Assembly: GCF_030269765.1 (NCBI RefSeq)
Contig: NZ_BSTX01000002.1
Coordinates: 1 to 64,000, forward strand
DNA: 64,000 nucleotides
Direction: 5' to 3'
From: Actinorhabdospora filicis
Lineage (GTDB): Bacteria; Actinomycetota; Actinomycetes; Mycobacteriales; Micromonosporaceae
Shown: positions 54,475 through 62,573 of the stretch, in pieces
Layout of the letters: each line of letters opens with the position of its first letter
Position numbering within the stretch: position 1 is the stretch's first letter
Notes under the pieces: model-generated
What the model saw: the letters and a program-made list of their open reading frames with translations, nothing else
The model's database searches: none
What the model was told of the DNA's origin: nothing
Translations under genes and position numbers: made by a program

Positions 54475-55157
54475 TTGATCAGTCCCGTCGTGATCGACAG
54501 CGGAACGGCCAGGAAGCCGACGGCGATGACCACGGCGACCACGAGCGCGACGGCCTTGGCGCGGCGCTCACCCGTCTGAGTCTGCTGGCCCAGGGTCCGC
54601 AGCGCGGAGAAAACGCCGTGACGCAGGTGGAAGGCCAGTGTGAGCACGGCCACCACGTAGAACAGGGTCACGTACCAGCGCCCGGGGGCGAAGTCGGCGA
54701 TGAGGTTGCCGGCCGGCCGCGAGCTGTCGCCGACCGGGTTCAGGTGCCCGGTGGTGAGGTCGAGGATGTGGTAGACCACGAACAGGACGATGATCACGCC
54801 GCCCCAGCGCATCGTCCGGGCCGCGTAGCTGCCCTTGACCGGGCGCCGGTGGGCGTACTTGACCGGCCGCGCGGCCTTGGCCTTCAGCGCCAGCGACGTC
54901 GCCGACCAGATGTGCCCGATCACCGCGGCCAGCAGCACGATCCGCTGGATCCACAGGAACCAGCTGTACGGCAGCAGCGGCTCGCCGATGGTGCGCAGCC
55001 AGTGGGCGTAGTGGTCGAACGACTCGGTGCTCAGGAAGATCTTGAGGTTGCCGGTCATGTGCGCGATCAGGAAGAGCACCAAAATGACGCCCGTGACGGC
55101 CATGACGGCTTTCTTGCCGACCGTCGTGTTGACGACGCGCCGGGTAGCCAGGTCCAT
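54471..55157 (-). CDS. sdhC: Succinate dehydrogenase cytochrome b subunit (single-chain type)
   Basis: A 228-residue membrane subunit with five hydrophobic helices (near residues 17-37, 60-85, 112-132, 158-180 and 200-222) and histidines in the membrane that can hold haem (IAHMTG, VIGHIW, VVYHILD, AFHLRHG). This is the single-chain TIGR02046-type anchor. I start it at ATG 55157; the longer frame adds 17 non-conserved residues. TACGCT sits seven bases before the ATG with no ribosome site, so the mRNA is probably leaderless. Confidence 0.9.
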
Positions 55158-55164
55158 AGGGCGG

Positions 55165-55213
55165 AGCGTAGGTCCGCGTCGATCATTCGTCCAATGCATC
55201 GTGATCAATGATC
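55165..55213. promoter_or_regulatory. sdhCAB promoter with overlapping LysR-type dyad
   Basis: On the minus strand TTGGAC (55194-55189), an 18-bp spacer and TACGCT (55170-55165) point to the sdhC ATG at 55157. GATCATT (55181-55187) and AATGATC (55207-55213) form a perfect inverted pair 19 bp apart that overlaps the -35 region. On the plus strand TAGGCT (55223-55228) lies six bases before the LysR ATG. The layout suits a LysR protein acting on both directions. Confidence 0.55.
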
Positions 55214-55234
55214 TGATAGACGTAGGCTATTACG

Positions 55235-56152
55235 ATGCAGATTCAGCACCTCCGATACTTCGTGGCGGTGGCCAGAGCGGGACATTTCACCCGCGCGGCG
55301 GCGAGTTTGAAGGTCTCTCAGCCAACTCTCAGTAAGCAGATTCACAGTCTCGAAGATGATCTCGGCGCGCCCCTGTTCCGCCGCGAGCGCGGCGGCGTCG
55401 TCCTCACCCCCGCCGGGGAGGTTCTGCTGCCGGTGGCGCGCCGGATCCTCGCCGACGCCGACACCGCCCGCCGCGAGGTCGCCGAGCTGGTCGGGCTGCG
55501 GCGCGGCCGCGTCCGCTTGGGGGCGACGCCGAGCCTGGCCGCCGCGCTGGTCCCGCCGGTTCTGCGCCGCTTCCACGGCGCCCACCCCGGCATCGAGCTG
55601 CACGTGGAGCAGAGCGGCTCGCAGGACCTCGTCCGCCATCTCGTCGGCGGCGAGCTCGACCTGGCCCTGATCATCCTGCCCGACCAGGGCACCGACCCGG
55701 CGCTGCTGGCCGAGCCGATCCTGCGGGAGAGCCTGGTGCTGGCCTCGGCCCGGGAGGAGATGCCCGGCCCGGTCCGCATCACCGACCTGCGCGACCGGCC
55801 GCTGCTGATGTTCCGCACCGGCTACGACCTGCGCGACGCGACGCTGGCGGCGTTCCGCCGCGAGGGCGTCGAGCCCAGCTTCGTGGTGGAGGGCGGGGAG
55901 ATGGACACCGTCCTCGGTTTCGTGGAGGCCGGGCTGGGCGTGGCCCTCGTCCCCGGCATGGTCGTCGTCGGGCGGCCCGGACTCCACGCCACCCCGCTGG
56001 CGCCGCCCGGCATCCGCCGCACGGTGGCCCTGGCCCACCGCCGCGAGACCCCGCCGACGCACGCGGCGGCGGCGATGCGCGCGACGCTGCTGGACCACGT
56101 CGCCGAGGCCTCGCTGCCGCCGGGGGTGGAACGCAGCGCGCTGGAGCGCTAG
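55235..56152 (+). CDS. LysR-family regulator
   Basis: A 305-residue LysR-type regulator. The N-terminal winged helix (LRYFVAVARAGHFTRAAASL, then VSQPTLSKQIHSLEDDLG) and a substrate-binding C-terminal domain (about 90-295) are complete. It lies divergent from sdhCAB with a dyad in the 77-bp gap, so control of succinate dehydrogenase is likely. No ribosome site precedes the ATG; the promoter spacing suggests a leaderless mRNA. Confidence 0.92.
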   Translation: MQIQHLRYFVAVARAGHFTRAAASLKVSQPTLSKQIHSLEDDLGAPLFRRERGGVVLTPAGEVLLPVARRILADADTARREVAELVGLRRGRVRLGATPSLAAALVPPVLRRFHGAHPGIELHVEQSGSQDLVRHLVGGELDLALIILPDQGTDPALLAEPILRESLVLASAREEMPGPVRITDLRDRPLLMFRTGYDLRDATLAAFRREGVEPSFVVEGGEMDTVLGFVEAGLGVALVPGMVVVGRPGLHATPLAPPGIRRTVALAHRRETPPTHAAAAMRATLLDHVAEASLPPGVERSALER

Positions 56153-56207
56153 CCGCCGGGCATGGCGCCGCCGTGGGCCTCGCGCGTCCACATCGGGGCG
56201 TGACGCG

Positions 56208-56239
56208 GCGGGCCCGGCCGCGTCGGCGGCCGGGCCCGC
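56208..56239. terminator. Perfect 14-bp hairpin between convergent genes
   Basis: GCGGGCCCGGCCGC (56208-56221) pairs perfectly with GCGGCCGGGCCCGC (56226-56239) around a GTCG loop. It separates the LysR gene (ends 56152) and the Cys-rich peptide gene (ends 56247) and can stop both. Confidence 0.8.
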
Positions 56240-56246
56240 CCCGGGT

Positions 56247-56423
56247 TCAGGCGCAGCGCGGTCCGGAGCATCCGGCGCACCAGCAGTCGGGGGTGCCCGA
56301 GTTGCAGAAGCGGCAGATCTTGAAGTCGCAGCAGCCGGCGAACTCGACGCCGAAGGCGTTCGCGGTGGCCTTCGGGGCGACCAGGCGCAGCATCCAGTCC
56401 GCCGCCTTGCCGATCGGGTTCAT
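56247..56423 (-). CDS. Small cysteine-rich peptide (58 residues)
   Basis: A 58-residue peptide starting at ATG 56423 behind a consensus AGGAGG ribosome site. Residues 1-29 are an amphipathic, cysteine-free segment that includes APKATANA. Residues 30-58 contain eight cysteines in the pattern CC-x4-C-x2-C-x6-C-x-C-x2-C-x4-C, ending CA. The leader/core division and the PKATA-like motif recall small Cys-rich actinomycete peptides sometimes predicted as RiPP precursors, but metal binding or disulfide-rich function is equally possible. No modifying enzyme is adjacent. A longer frame upstream is rejected because of the strong ribosome site. A terminator follows. Confidence 0.7.
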   Translation of the reverse strand: MNPIGKAADWMLRLVAPKATANAFGVEFAGCCDFKICRFCNSGTPDCWCAGCSGPRCA

Positions 56424-56562
56424 GTCGGACCTCCTGGTGGGAAACGGTTGCGGAAACTCGGCCGAATCGGGCCGTTCACACAGTCTCGTGGCGTATCGCC
56501 CACCGGGCAAGGCCGTCTTATCAAGCGATATCGGGCATGACGTGGACCCGACTGGACAGGTC

Positions 56563-56598
56563 TTACTCAAGCGAGTAACTTTTTACTCGTGCAAGTAA
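56563..56598. promoter_or_regulatory. Two 16-bp TetR-type operators over a leaderless start
   Basis: TTACTCAAGCGAGTAA (56563-56578) and TTACTCGTGCAAGTAA (56583-56598) have TTACT/AGTAA arms and centres exactly 20 bp apart. The second covers the GTG start at 56589. TAACTT (56576-56581) lies seven bases before that GTG and is a likely -10 box for a leaderless transcript. The adjacent TetR gene product is the obvious ligand. Confidence 0.8.
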
Positions 56599-57182
56599 CA
56601 GCCGCCGCCAAGGCCCGCCGCGACGAGATCATCGCCGCCACCCTCACCGTCCTCGCCCGCGACGGCTACGCCGGGACCTCCTTCAAGCGCATCGTCGACG
56701 AGGCCGGTCTCAGCAGCACGCGCCTGATCTCCTACCACTTCGACGGCAAGGAGGAACTGCTCCTGGCCGTCCTGCGGACCGTCGCCGAGCGCGGCGCCGA
56801 GGCCATGCGCGCCGCCATGGCCATCGAGCACACGATGGCCGGGCGGCTGGCCGCCTACATCCGCGCCAACCTCGAATTCCTCGGCGGCGACCCGGTCTAC
56901 GCCCCCGCGCTCGCCGAGATCATCCACAACCTGCGCGCCTGGCGATCGGAGCCCGGCGGCGACGCCGACATCGCCGTCGAGCAGCTGGCCGGGCTGCTGC
57001 GCGTGGGCCAGACCACGCGCGAGTTCGGCGACTTCGACCCCGTCGTCATGGCCGTGGCCATCCGCGCCTCCATCGACGCCGTGGCGCTGCGCCTGGCCGC
57101 GCGGCCAGGCCTGGACCTGGCCCACCACATCGACGAACTCCTCGCCATCTACCGCGCCGCCACCGAACGGAGCAGCTCATGA
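56589..57182 (+). CDS. TetR-family repressor, autoregulated
   Basis: A 197-residue TetR-type protein starting at GTG 56589. The helix-turn-helix (TSFKRIVDEAGLSSTRLISYH, about residues 30-50) is followed by a helical TetR_C domain. The start codon lies within the second of two 16-bp palindromes, and there is no ribosome site, so it is likely leaderless and tightly self-repressed. Its stop overlaps the start of a small membrane protein (ATGA), which is therefore under the same control. Confidence 0.88.
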   Translation: MQVTAAAKARRDEIIAATLTVLARDGYAGTSFKRIVDEAGLSSTRLISYHFDGKEELLLAVLRTVAERGAEAMRAAMAIEHTMAGRLAAYIRANLEFLGGDPVYAPALAEIIHNLRAWRSEPGGDADIAVEQLAGLLRVGQTTREFGDFDPVVMAVAIRASIDAVALRLAARPGLDLAHHIDELLAIYRAATERSSS

Positions 57183-57592
57183 CCACCCCCGACCTCGCCG
57201 CCGCCCGCCCCGCCTTCCGGCTCGTGCGGCACGTCTACCTCGCGGTCTTCGCCGTCTCGGTGGCCGCCCTCGTCCTGGCCTTCCTCCTGCGCGACCGCCC
57301 GGACCTGGTCAACGCCGTGGTGTGGATCCGCGGCGGCGCCGTGGCCATCGCCGCGCCCGTGCTGGTCCTGGTCGCCCGCGCCGCCGCGCGCGGCAGCCGC
57401 GCGGCCTTCGTGCGGCTGCGCTGGATCTCCACCGCCGTCCCGATCGGCGTCGTCATCATCGTCGCCGTCCCCAACGACGGCTATCCACTGTGGATGAAGG
57501 TGGAGCAGGGCGTGGTCGGCGCGATCGTGCTGGTCGCGGCGGTCGCGCTGAACCGGTCCCGGGTGCGGGCCCTGTTCCCCAAGCGCCGCTGA
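57179..57592 (+). CDS. Small integral membrane protein of unknown function
   Basis: A 137-residue protein with four hydrophobic segments (about 18-38, 47-67, 80-98 and 108-126) and a basic C-terminus (FPKRR). I do not recognise a family. It is translationally coupled to the TetR repressor gene, so it is probably the regulated output of that repressor, perhaps a stress or transport accessory protein. Confidence 0.72.
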   Translation: MTTPDLAAARPAFRLVRHVYLAVFAVSVAALVLAFLLRDRPDLVNAVVWIRGGAVAIAAPVLVLVARAAARGSRAAFVRLRWISTAVPIGVVIIVAVPNDGYPLWMKVEQGVVGAIVLVAAVALNRSRVRALFPKRR

Positions 57593-57663
57593 ACCTTACG
57601 AATCCCTGACGCCACGCCCGAAGAGGCCGCCGGGAGACGCCGTCCTCACTAGCGTCGGAACGC

Positions 57664-58668
57664 ATGCGGGTACTCGTCACCGGCGGCGCCGGATTCATCG
57701 GCTCCCAGATCGTCACCGCGCTCGAAGACGTCGGGCACCACGCCGACGTCTTCGACGCGCGCTCCACCCCCGAAGCCCGCGACGTCCGCGATCCCGTCGC
57801 CGTCGCCCGGGCCCTGCGCGGCGCCGACGCCGTCTGCCACCAGGCGGCCATGGTCGGCCTCGGCCGCGACTTCTCCGACGCCGCCGACTACGTCTCCCAC
57901 AACGACCACGGCACCGCCGTCCTGCTGGCCGCGATGGCCGAGGCGGGCGTGGGCGCGCTCGTCCTGGCCGGCTCGATGGTCGCCTACGGCGAGGGCGCCT
58001 ACACCTGCCCCGAGCACGGCCCCACCCGTCCCGGACCCCGCGCCGCGAGCGACCTCGACGCCGGACGCTTCGAACCACCCTGCCCCCGCTGCGGCGCGCC
58101 GCTCGCGCCCGGACTGGTCACCGAGGACGCCCCCGCCGACCCCAGGAACGTCTACGCCGCCACCAAGGTCGCCCAGGAGCACCTGGCCGCCGCGTGGGCC
58201 CGGATGACCGGCGGCCGCGCCATATCCCTGCGCTACCACAACGTCTACGGCCCCGGGATGCCCCGCGACACCCCCTACGCCGGGGTCGCGTCCTTCTTTC
58301 TGTCCGCCCTGGCCCGCGGCGAACCACCCCGGGTCTTCGAGGACGGGCGGCAGCGGCGCGACTTCGTGCACGTCGGCGACGTCGCCGCCGCCAACCTCGC
58401 CGCGCTCACCGGCATCGCCACCGTCGATCCCGGCGGCTTCCGCGCCTACAACACCGCCAGCGGCGAACCCCGCACCGTCGGGGACCTGGCCGCCGCGCTC
58501 GCCGCCGCGCACGGCGGCCCCGACCCGGTCGTCACCGGCGAGTACCGCCTCGGCGACGTGCGGCACGTGACCGCCTCCACCGCCCGCATCCGCGCCGAAC
58601 TCGGCTGGGCGCCCGCGGTCGCCTTCGCCGACGGCGTCGCCGGGATCGCGAAGGAGGCACGCGCGTGA
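57664..58668 (+). CDS. NAD-dependent sugar epimerase/dehydratase with a zinc-knuckle-like insert
   Basis: A 334-residue extended SDR acting on nucleotide sugars. The NAD motif is GGAGFIG (residues 7-13), and the catalytic pair is Tyr164-x3-Lys168 (YAATK). Between the SDR core strands, residues about 112-146 hold an insert with Cys115, His118, Cys140 and Cys143 (CPEH and CPRC), which looks like a metal knuckle. It begins a five-gene operon with a GT2, a DUF2064 protein, a methyltransferase and a GT87-like enzyme. TAGCGT eight bases upstream of the ATG suggests a near-leaderless start. Confidence 0.85.
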   Translation: MRVLVTGGAGFIGSQIVTALEDVGHHADVFDARSTPEARDVRDPVAVARALRGADAVCHQAAMVGLGRDFSDAADYVSHNDHGTAVLLAAMAEAGVGALVLAGSMVAYGEGAYTCPEHGPTRPGPRAASDLDAGRFEPPCPRCGAPLAPGLVTEDAPADPRNVYAATKVAQEHLAAAWARMTGGRAISLRYHNVYGPGMPRDTPYAGVASFFLSALARGEPPRVFEDGRQRRDFVHVGDVAAANLAALTGIATVDPGGFRAYNTASGEPRTVGDLAAALAAAHGGPDPVVTGEYRLGDVRHVTASTARIRAELGWAPAVAFADGVAGIAKEARA

Positions 58669-59315
58669 CCGCCGTGGACGTGATCCTGCCGTGCCTGGAC
58701 GAGGCCGCGGCCATCCCGTGGGTCCTCGCCCGCCTCCCCGAGGGCTACCGGGCCATCGTCGTGGACAACGGCTCCAGCGACGGCTCCGCTCAGATCGCCG
58801 CCGACCTGGGCGCCACCGTCGTCGCCGAGCCCCGGCGCGGCTTCGGCTCGGCCTGCCACGCCGGGCTCACCGCCGCCACCGCGCCGGTGGTCTGCTTCTG
58901 CGACTGTGACGCCTCCCTCAACCTCGAACTCCTGCCCACCGTCGCCGGGCCGGTCCTGGACGGCGCCGCCGACCTCGTCCTCGGGCGCCGGCGCCCCACC
59001 ACCGCCGGCGCCTGGCCGCTGCACGCCCGCGCCGGGAACCTCGCCCTCTCGCGGATGATCCGCCGCCGCACCGGGCTGCGCCTCCACGACCTGGGCCCCA
59101 TGCGCGCCGCCCGCCGCGAGGACCTGCTCGCCCTCGGCCTCACCGACCGCCGCTCGGGCTATCCACTGGAGATGGTCGTCAAGGCCGCCGACGCCGGATG
59201 GCGCGTCGCCGAGACCGACGTGCCCTACCTGCCCCGCACCGGCCGCTCCAAGGTCACCGGCACCTGGACCGGGACCTGGCACGCCGTCCGCGACATGCGG
59301 GCGGTCCTGCGGTGA
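58665..59315 (+). CDS. Glycosyltransferase family 2 protein
   Basis: A 216-residue GT-A transferase like dolichyl/polyprenyl-phosphate hexose synthases. It has the N-terminal ILPCLDEAAAIPWVL, VDNGSSDGS for nucleotide binding and the metal motif CDCDAS (about residues 80-85), and it lacks the long C-terminal membrane part. It likely moves a hexose from a nucleotide sugar to a polyprenyl phosphate or small acceptor. The GTG start overlaps the epimerase stop; the longer frame upstream is a shadow. Confidence 0.88.
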   Translation: MTAVDVILPCLDEAAAIPWVLARLPEGYRAIVVDNGSSDGSAQIAADLGATVVAEPRRGFGSACHAGLTAATAPVVCFCDCDASLNLELLPTVAGPVLDGAADLVLGRRRPTTAGAWPLHARAGNLALSRMIRRRTGLRLHDLGPMRAARREDLLALGLTDRRSGYPLEMVVKAADAGWRVAETDVPYLPRTGRSKVTGTWTGTWHAVRDMRAVLR

Positions 59316-59938
59316 CCGCCGTCCTCGTCATCGCCAAGGCCCCCGTCGCCGGGCGCGCCAAGACCCGCCTGCACGGCCCCTACACCCCCGCCGAGGCCGC
59401 CGCCCTGGCCGAGGCCGCGCTCGCCGACACCCTCGCCACCGTCGCCGCGCTGCCCGCCGCGCGCCGGATCCTCGTCCTCGACGGCGAACCCGGGCCGTGG
59501 CTGCCCGGGGGCTTCGAGGTCACCGCCCAGCGCGGCGGCGGACTCGACGAGCGCATCGCCGCCGCCTTCGCCCACTGCCCCGGCCCGTCCCTGCTCATCG
59601 GCATGGACACCCCGCAGCTCGCCCACGCCCACCTCGCCGGGGTCTTCGCGCCCGGCGCGTGGACCCGCCACGACGCCTACCTCGGCCCCGCCGCCGACGG
59701 CGGCTTCTGGGCCCTCGCGCTGGCCCGGGCCACGCCCGCGCTGCTGCTCGGCGTCCCGATGTCGACGGCCACCACCGGACGCGAGCAGCGCGCCCGCCTC
59801 CTGCGACACGGCCTGTCGGTGGGCGACCTGCCCGAGCTGCGCGACGTCGACACCGCCGCCGACGTCGGCCCGGTCGCCGCGCTCGCCCCCGGCGGCCGCT
59901 TCGCCGCCCTCGCCCGGGAACTGGGGGAGCGCGGGTGA
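59312..59938 (+). CDS. DUF2064 / TIGR04282-family nucleotidyltransferase-like protein
   Basis: A 208-residue protein of the CofC/arsenosugar-type group. It has the N-terminal VLVIAKAPVAGRAKTRL, then LIGMDTPQL (Asp for metal/substrate) and LGPAADGGFWALAL. Related proteins include the TIGR04282 glycosyltransferase of arsenosugar synthesis and CofC guanylyltransferase. It may activate or transfer a sugar in this operon. GTG 59312 overlaps the GT2 stop. Confidence 0.85.
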   Translation: MTAVLVIAKAPVAGRAKTRLHGPYTPAEAAALAEAALADTLATVAALPAARRILVLDGEPGPWLPGGFEVTAQRGGGLDERIAAAFAHCPGPSLLIGMDTPQLAHAHLAGVFAPGAWTRHDAYLGPAADGGFWALALARATPALLLGVPMSTATTGREQRARLLRHGLSVGDLPELRDVDTAADVGPVAALAPGGRFAALARELGERG

Positions 59939-60579
59939 CCGTCACGACCTGGGACCAGGACGTCTACGCCGACGCGATGCGCACCGGACGCGGGCCGCTC
60001 TACCTGCGCCGCCCCGACGGGTGGCTGCTGCCGCTGGACGTGGAGCGCTGGTGCGGGCACGTCGACGCCACCGACCGGCTCGTGCTGGCCCGCTGCGCCG
60101 GTCCGGTCCTGGACGTCGGCTGCGGCCCCGGCCGCTTCGCCGCCGCCCTCGCCCGCCTCGGCGTGCCCGCCCTCGGCGTCGACACGTGTCCCTCGGCGGT
60201 GGCGCGCGCGATCGCGGCCGGGGGAGCCGCCGAGTGCCGCTCGGTCTTCGAGCCGCTGCCCGGCGAGGGCGCGTGGCGGACGCTGCTGCTCATGGACGGC
60301 AACATCGGCATCGGCGGCGACCCGCTGGCGCTGCTGCGCCGCCTGCGCGGCCTGGCCCGCCCGGGCGCGCTGCTGATGGTGGAGACCGCGCCCGTCGACG
60401 TCGACGAGCGCCTCGCCGTCCACGTCGACAATGGACGCGGCGGGCGCGGGCGGCTCTTCCCGTGGGCGCGGCTGGGCCCCTCGGCGCTGCGCCGGGCGGC
60501 CGGTCCGGCGGGCTGGCGCGTCGCCGAGGAGTGGACGTGCGCCGAGCGCGCCTTCACCGCCCTGCGGCCCGTGCGGTGA
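59935..60579 (+). CDS. SAM-dependent methyltransferase
   Basis: A 214-residue class I methyltransferase with the SAM loop VLDVGCGPGRFAAAL (about residues 57-71), GVDTCPSAV on the second strand, and MDGNIGIGGDP near the active site. A sugar or polyprenyl-linked substrate is suggested by its operon. GTG 59935 overlaps the previous stop, and its own stop overlaps the GT87-like start. Confidence 0.87.
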   Translation: MTVTTWDQDVYADAMRTGRGPLYLRRPDGWLLPLDVERWCGHVDATDRLVLARCAGPVLDVGCGPGRFAAALARLGVPALGVDTCPSAVARAIAAGGAAECRSVFEPLPGEGAWRTLLLMDGNIGIGGDPLALLRRLRGLARPGALLMVETAPVDVDERLAVHVDNGRGGRGRLFPWARLGPSALRRAAGPAGWRVAEEWTCAERAFTALRPVR

Positions 60580-61925
60580 GGCTCTGGACGGTCCTGGCCG
60601 GCGGCCTGGCCGCCGCGACCGCCGTCGCCGCCGGGATCGCCATCGGCGGCACGACCTCGATGGGCCCGCTGTTCGCGTGGTACCTGGCGGCCTGGGCGCT
60701 GTTCACCGCCGCCGCGTGGGCGCTGCGGCGCGTCCCGCCGCGCCACGCGGCCGTCCTGGTCCTGGCCGGGGGAGCCCTCATCGGCGGCACCGGCCTGCTC
60801 GCCGCGCCCCGCACCAGCGATGACGCCTACCGCTACGTGTGGGACGGCCGGGTCCAGGCCGCCGGGATCTCGCCCTACGACCACGTGCCCGCCGACCCGG
60901 CCCTGCGCGGGCTGCGCGACGAGAGCCTGTTCCCGTCCGCACCGGACTGCGCGGGCATGTGGGACGCCGGGGGCTTCTGCACCCGCATCAACCGCCCCAC
61001 GGTGCCCACCATCTACCCGCCGGTCGCCGAGGCCTACTTCCTCGCCGTCCACCTCGCCGCCGGGGCCACCGGGCTCGACGGGATCACCGCCCTCCAGGCC
61101 GCCGGGCTCCTCGCCGCCCTCGGCACCGCCCTCGTCGTCCTGCGCGCACGCGGACCCGGACCGGCCGCGCTGTGGGCCTGGTGCCCGGCGATCGCGCTGG
61201 AGGCGGTCAACAACGCGCACGCCGACGTCCTGGCCGCCCTGCTCACCGTGGCCGCCTTCGCCGCGGCCGCCCGGCGGCCCCGCGCCGGTGGCGCGCTCCT
61301 CGGCGCCGGGATCGCCGCGAAACTCCTGCCCGCCGTCACCGTCCCCGCGCTGCTGGCCGGCGCGCGCAAGCCCCGCGCCGTCGTCCCGCCCGCGATCGCC
61401 CTGGCGGTGGCCGCCGCGACCTACATCCCCTATGTCCTGTGGTCGCGCGGCTCGGTCCTGGGCTACCTCGGCGGATACGTCGGCGAGGAGGGCTACGGCG
61501 ACGCCTCCGGCTCCGATCGCTTCGCGCTCCTGCGCCTGGCCCTGCCCGCCGCGTGGGAGCGGCCGGGCGTCCTGCTCGGCCTCACCCTCGCCGTCCTCGC
61601 CCTCGTCACCGCCGCGATCATCGCCCGCGGCGACCCCGCGAGGCCCTGGGACGGCGCGGCCGCCCTCGTCGGAGCGCTGCTGCTGCTCACCACCCCCGGC
61701 TACGCCTGGTACGCGCTGCTGCTCATCGGCCTGGCCGCGCTCGCCGCCCGCCCGGTGTGGCTGGTCCTCGGCCTGGCCGCCGCGGCAGCCTACCCGGCGC
61801 TCCCGCACGCGGCGACCATCGCCTACGCGCTGGCCGCCGCCGTCCTCATCGCGGCCGGGATCCGGGTCCGCCACGGCCGGGCTTCGTCTTTCGTGCGCGA
61901 TCGGCATACTCTGGGCGGATCGTGA
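60576..61925 (+). CDS. GT87-like polyprenyl-phosphate-dependent mannosyltransferase (DUF2029)
   Basis: A 449-residue membrane protein with about ten to eleven hydrophobic helices. The first extracytoplasmic loop carries TSDDAYRYVWDGRVQAAGISPY, shown here as its key acidic pair DD near residue 78 and the YRYVWDG block; this acid-rich loop is typical of GT-C enzymes that use polyprenyl-phosphate sugars. It would complete the operon by transferring the sugar made upstream to a cell-envelope acceptor. GTG 60576 overlaps the methyltransferase stop. The next gene starts 12 bp downstream. Confidence 0.85.
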   Translation: MRLWTVLAGGLAAATAVAAGIAIGGTTSMGPLFAWYLAAWALFTAAAWALRRVPPRHAAVLVLAGGALIGGTGLLAAPRTSDDAYRYVWDGRVQAAGISPYDHVPADPALRGLRDESLFPSAPDCAGMWDAGGFCTRINRPTVPTIYPPVAEAYFLAVHLAAGATGLDGITALQAAGLLAALGTALVVLRARGPGPAALWAWCPAIALEAVNNAHADVLAALLTVAAFAAAARRPRAGGALLGAGIAAKLLPAVTVPALLAGARKPRAVVPPAIALAVAAATYIPYVLWSRGSVLGYLGGYVGEEGYGDASGSDRFALLRLALPAAWERPGVLLGLTLAVLALVTAAIIARGDPARPWDGAAALVGALLLLTTPGYAWYALLLIGLAALAARPVWLVLGLAAAAAYPALPHAATIAYALAAAVLIAAGIRVRHGRASSFVRDRHTLGGS

Positions 61926-61937
61926 TCGGAGGCCGCC

Positions 61938-62573
61938 GTGGACCAAGAGCCCAGCCGCCCCACCCGCTCGCCCACCGACTACGTCATGGTCGCGTTGCTC
62001 CTCGCGGCGGTCGTCCTGGTCGTGATCGGCGCGGTCAAGCTGAACACCAAGGGCGAGGAGGCCGCGCCGCCGCCGGTCGCGGTGCGCACACCCGAGCCGC
62101 CGACCCTCGGCGATCTCGGCGCGACCTGCCTGGAGCAGCCCAGGGCGTGGCCCGGCGCGGCCGACTACCTCGGGAACGGCCCGCACCCGATCGCGATCTT
62201 CGACAGCGGGTATCCCACCGCCGCCAAGGAACTCAGCGACCTGGGCGAGGGCTGGCACGCGGCCACCGCCGCCGACGCCCAGCTCATCGTCTGCGTCGGC
62301 TACCGCCTGCACGAGCAGATCAAGGTCTGCCGCTTCACCGGAAACGGCGGCGAGAAGATCGAGGCGAAGGTCTTCGCCGTGGACTACCTGTTCAGGATCT
62401 TCACCGCCCGCACCGGCGCGCAACTGGGCTCCGACGAGGCCTTCACCGACGAGTTCACGTGCCCCACCTCCGTCGTCTACGTCCAGGGCAACGGCCCCTC
62501 GTTCATGGCCACGCTGCCCAAGGAGAAGGTCCAGGCGATCCTGGCGCAGTGGGTCACTCCCGTGATCGGCTGA
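61938..62573 (+). CDS. Membrane-anchored extracytoplasmic protein of unknown function
   Basis: A 211-residue protein with one N-terminal membrane helix (about 16-36), a proline-rich linker and a soluble domain of about 150 residues. That domain has four cysteines (GATCLEQ, LIVCVGY, IKVCRF, EFTCPTS) that could form two disulfides outside the cell. I do not recognise the family. GGAGG precedes the GTG. It follows the GT operon by 12 bp and may be its sixth gene. Its 3' end overlaps the kinase gene by 20 bases. Confidence 0.68.
   Translation: MDQEPSRPTRSPTDYVMVALLLAAVVLVVIGAVKLNTKGEEAAPPPVAVRTPEPPTLGDLGATCLEQPRAWPGAADYLGNGPHPIAIFDSGYPTAAKELSDLGEGWHAATAADAQLIVCVGYRLHEQIKVCRFTGNGGEKIEAKVFAVDYLFRIFTARTGAQLGSDEAFTDEFTCPTSVVYVQGNGPSFMATLPKEKVQAILAQWVTPVIG

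Noticed and set aside
60000-62423. An 807-codon minus-strand frame
   Set aside because: It is antisense to the methyltransferase, GT87-like and anchored-protein genes, with no recognisable motif.
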